From Lingula anatina (lineage: Eukaryota; Brachiopoda; Lingulata; Lingulida; Lingulidae): a stretch of DNA of 64,000 bases. The translations under genes were made by a program, and so were the position numbers. Positions within the stretch are counted from its first letter, which is position 1; each line of letters opens with the position of its first letter. This document shows positions 60,301-64,000 of the stretch, one piece after another. Location: contig NW_019775619.1 of assembly GCF_001039355.2 (NCBI RefSeq), positions 76,413-140,412 of the forward strand. The letters run 5' to 3'. Below the pieces are notes generated by a model. It was given only the letters and a program-made list of their open reading frames with translations. It was not told where the DNA came from and searched no databases.

Positions 60301-61175
60301 CCGGATGTTCATAGCTAAATGTGAGGAATTTACATCAACATTAAATTAAGGATAAACGTTTGGTTCCATTCGAACCTAATCAGATCAAATTTTGATTAAT
60401 ATTCGAATATAGGGTTATTAGAACCCTGGAGGAAACTACAATGCAACTAAATATGTATTGGTCTGGGATACACGTTTTGATTGTCTTCTCCTCAAAAAAT
60501 TCATAGCTATCTATTTAAGGGGAAATTAGAGTCATTTAATGTGTGAGAGATTAAGATTCATAAATATTTCAAATTGCAGATTCCTAGAAAAGGCTCTGCG
60601 TCACTCTCTTTTGGAGAATCACTGTCAAAAAAAAAAACAAAAAAACCGGGGAACAGGGCACTTCACTTTGAGCGGTATAAAAAGATATCTGGGGTTTAAA
60701 ACCGGTTTGTCAATAAAAATCCCCTAGAGGTTTTGGCTAAGGCATATTTCCGGTATAAAAGAAACTGCTGATATTTTTGGTGGTTTTGCTCTATAAATGT
60801 CCAAGTCGTATTATATATCTCTGAATAATAAAATATTCCATCCACCTCAAACGCCCTTTTCGAGAATTACGAAGTGAGATTTTGAAAACTGACAGTGACA
60901 TGGACTTGGGAGATATCAAAATCAGTGAGAAAGCAATCCAGAGATGAAACAGGAATTCTTCGACCTCTGGAAAAAAAAGCATGTTCGTTATTCTCCTTCA
61001 TAGTACTAAACTTCTGCTATCATTCCACTTGGAAGCTTTTATTTTCATGTCCAATGCATTTAGATTCATTAAGTTAATCGCACTGCTCAAAGGATACGGG
61101 GTCGTCTACCATATTATCACATGGGCATGTGCACTCTTGTCATGAAAATTGCAAGATAAATTCAAAACTTTCTGT

Positions 61176-61215
61176 TATTATTTTCATTATTTTCATTATT
61201 TTCATCATTATTTTT
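61176..61215 (+). repeat. 10-bp AT-rich tandem repeat
   Basis: About three units of TTTTCATTAT. Confidence 0.75.
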
Positions 61216-63009
61216 TATCTTTGAAATTGGAAACATTTGATCCCCTTGAGCCACACTTCCAATTCGCTTTCCCATAGTTGCGAAGATTTAGTTGCTATTG
61301 TGCCTTTCTTTCTCATTACCGTTACGATTGTTAATCTTATTACCGTTCTTATCCCTTCATTATCCCCCTTTCGGTTTCTAGACCTCTTTGTTTTTTTTTT
61401 TTTTTCTGAAAATCAAATGCAATGCCGTATATTGTATTTCAAATAAGTGGTGCCATTTTAATTTCACGACTGGTAATGTGATACATATGAAAAGGACTGA
61501 AGACCCTGCCACTTTTTTTTCAAATTTTTTTCAAATTAGTTTGACTAAGTTTTGAGTTTTCCATCTGGCTATTTTCAATTCCACTTCCATGACTGAATGA
61601 AATAAACAAAAAATATTTGTCGATGGGAAATGCATTGGGTAGGGGGGGGGACTAGATGGGTTTTGTGGTGAAGTAATCGCAATCGCACACTGCTGTCTGA
61701 TGTCAGCAATGACGTCAAAAATAAAGCCGTCTACACTCTACCAGAGCCACAGATGATTTTTCACTAGTTATTAACGGATATGTCTTTGGTGAAATAGATG
61801 GCTAATCTCAGCAAATATGTCCACAATAATAACTGCGGCCCTGGTTGAAAGTAAAAGTCATCTATGAACGTAATTTACGTTGTAACTTGGGTTTAGGCTT
61901 TAAATTGACTTATCGACTTCTAAGTGACTTTCCCGATTTGAGGTTAAAAGTCAAACCATTAATCTCATCCATCCAATCATGCGCAAATGACGATATAAAT
62001 GACGATATCAGTGACCAGATACAACAAGCTCTTTGGAGACAAGCAATTTATGCCCAAAGCACAGTATTTGAACAAACTGAAACATCAGTCGGCAGGTCCG
62101 TCCAAAATAATGAAAAAGTCAATTCTAATCTAGATCTGATTTGTCTCTCGGCGCGGGATCCATCATGTGGAAAGAACGTGTAAAGAAACCTAATCTAAAA
62201 ACGGAAAGTTTCTAGTCATTTGTCACTATTAAGCAAGCCAGCGTCTAAAATGTCAAATCACAGGTTAAGAAACTATCTCTAAATGCAGTAACATGGCGGA
62301 AGAAATATCAGCTCAGTAAACAAATAACAATCCAGGAAAAGTCACTCAATGATCATCACAAATTTGATCAAATATATCAGCGCCACAACGTTGGGCTGTA
62401 GATATCTAACTACTGGATGTAATTCAATCACGAGAACGAGATGAAATAGATTCCCGATTTCGTGGCGCAAAAAGATAAGATGCGAGACCGACCAGAGGCC
62501 GTGGGGGGACCCAGGTCTAGTTATGTTCCCAGTCAAATCTAAGATATGCTGTGCTTATCGTGTTTTACTTGATTACGACTGGCTTATCCACCGTGTAAAA
62601 CACCAGGGACATATTACAGCCATAGACATTACCCCAACCTCATTAACGCCTATTACGGCGGTTGATCAGTCTGGAGAAGAATATTGTGACGCACAACTGA
62701 TAAGTAACTGAAATAATTGCCCCGTTTTGTTATCGAAGATGTAATCTGCTGTGGTTGAAATGAATTGAGACGTATCTCCGGTATGAACCATGTTCTCTGA
62801 CTAACTGGTGTGCGCGAATTCTCGACGACAAAAATGCGCATTCATGGAAGGTCACTCCAACACTGTGTAAACCCTGGGAAACCTGGCTCGTTTTGTTTAA
62901 AAAAAGTTTGTTTTCAGTGAACTAATAGTCAAATTTGTCTGGGGGGGGGGGAAAGCTTGTGTTATTGAGGTGAGAGTTGAAACAAAGCCGATACGGAGGA
63001 TAGGCAGCG

Positions 63010-63059
<50 letters not shown>
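63010..63059 (+). repeat. (ATT)n microsatellite
   Basis: About 16 trinucleotide units. Confidence 0.95.
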
Positions 63060-63060
<1 letters not shown>

Positions 63061-64000
63061 CAGTGCTTTCCAACATCAAGGAAGCTCCTATAACTACATG
63101 TACCGACCATCTATTGTTGATGGTTATAATATTCCCTATTTATCTCCTAACCTAAGTAACTTTGGTCGATTTCATGCGCAATTACGCCCTTTAGAGTGAA
63201 AATGACTTTGGCGTACCCTTGCACCAAAAACGCAAACCGTGACCTTGTTAAAAAGTAAATATAAGCCACGTTCCGTGAATTCTGTTTATTGCGTCTTTCT
63301 AAGAACAATGTTGTTTTCCTTTGGGGGTCGTTCATCATTCAAACTCCAGAGTAATAGACAGTTATGTAAGCTAACAAAACGCACTGTCGGTTTTGATAAA
63401 GTACCCTTGGGCCTCTGGTAACATTCCGTGCTATAGCCTCGATATTACGTGTTTGGTATGGCCTAGAAAGATTGGATTCGAGGCAGTGTCTTTGAACCTG
63501 TGTTCTGGAAGCGTTTAAGTGTAAATAAATGGGTGGTTTGGAGAAACCGGATGTCTAGCCGCTGAAGCAAATTCAATCTATTTTTTCCTTCAGTCTGAGC
63601 AAAAAAAGTCCTATTTATCAAACACTTATGTGATAAATGATTTGCAGAGCCAGGCTTTGGATGTCACAATCCGTCAATTCATACACGGTAGATATTGGGT
63701 TATCATTCTATGAACCGTTATGGGTAATGCTTTAACATCTAAAAAATACCCGCTATCGAACAATTCACGCGAAGAGGGAAACCTCTGAAAAATCCATCGT
63801 TAATTTGCTTTCATTTTAACCCCAACATAATTTTGAATTGGATTTTCCAACATCAAAGCTGTCAATATTAAAATAATTTTTGATCTCGTTATTAATATTT
63901 GAAAGGGAATTTTCAAATACGATCACTGTCCGTCAATGCCTATGGAAGACAGTGGTTCCGGAGAGTTAACAGAAACAGGAGAGAGGAGAGAGAGACAGGG

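Larger units (their letters stand above)
57365..64000. other. Single-copy non-coding region
   Basis: No convincing gene. It contains a (TTTTCATTAT)-type tract near 61176-61215, (ATT)n at 63010-63059, and a more GC-rich patch at 59900-60115 that is open on both strands but shows no family motif. The frame at 61845-62183 (112 codons) is unrecognised and probably chance. Confidence 0.55.

Overview
The window is animal nuclear DNA from a draft, highly heterozygous genome, most likely a marine invertebrate such as a mollusc or other lophotrochozoan; the sequence alone does not fix the species. The evidence is AT-rich, gene-poor sequence with eukaryotic microsatellites, a Rex1-like LINE fragment, a tRNA-type SINE, many short terminal-inverted-repeat (TIR) elements, runs of N, and one rhodopsin-type G-protein-coupled receptor (GPCR). 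Only one convincing protein-coding gene is present: an intronless GPCR reading frame at 24720-26171 on the plus strand.

Layout. 1-5538 and 10593-14960 are two copies (A1, A2) of one locus; A1 carries a 1.07-kb 13/52-bp minisatellite that A2 almost entirely lacks. 5540-10592 holds a ~967-bp TIR element with decayed reading frames, a 233-bp TIR element and a 72-bp tandem repeat with telomere-like TTAGGG cores. 14961-32331 is single copy and contains the GPCR with a possible distant 5' exon. 32332-41707 holds two versions of the next locus (C1+D1, then C2+D2); the second version has a 2.07-kb insertion that includes the LINE. 41708-43250 holds two palindromic MITEs. 43251-46773 and 46775-53726 are again two versions of one locus (EF1, EF2); EF2 has an extra insertion bearing a SINE, a GGGCCCGG-ended element and arrays of GACTC hairpins. 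54416-55826 and 55828-57267 are a final pair (G1, G2). 57365-64000 is single-copy sequence in which I see no gene.

Every paired block begins or ends at a single N or an N run (5539, 33515, 35061, 37179-37705, 46774, 50427-50774, 55827). The paired copies differ by scattered substitutions and by transposon or microsatellite insertions. The simplest reading is that allelic contigs were scaffolded one after another, so much of the apparent duplication is probably not real tandem duplication. The pair around 50427-50774 is different: 943 bp match without any indel on both sides of the gap, which looks like an unmerged contig overlap.

The most interesting biology is the orphan receptor, which keeps DRY and NPxxY but lacks several usual class A residues, and a set of apparently undescribed non-autonomous elements: three families sharing related GGGCCCGGTT-type ends, a fully palindromic GACCCCATTCCC family with four copies, a hairpin-array insertion, and a hypervariable minisatellite that is open in all three forward frames by composition only.
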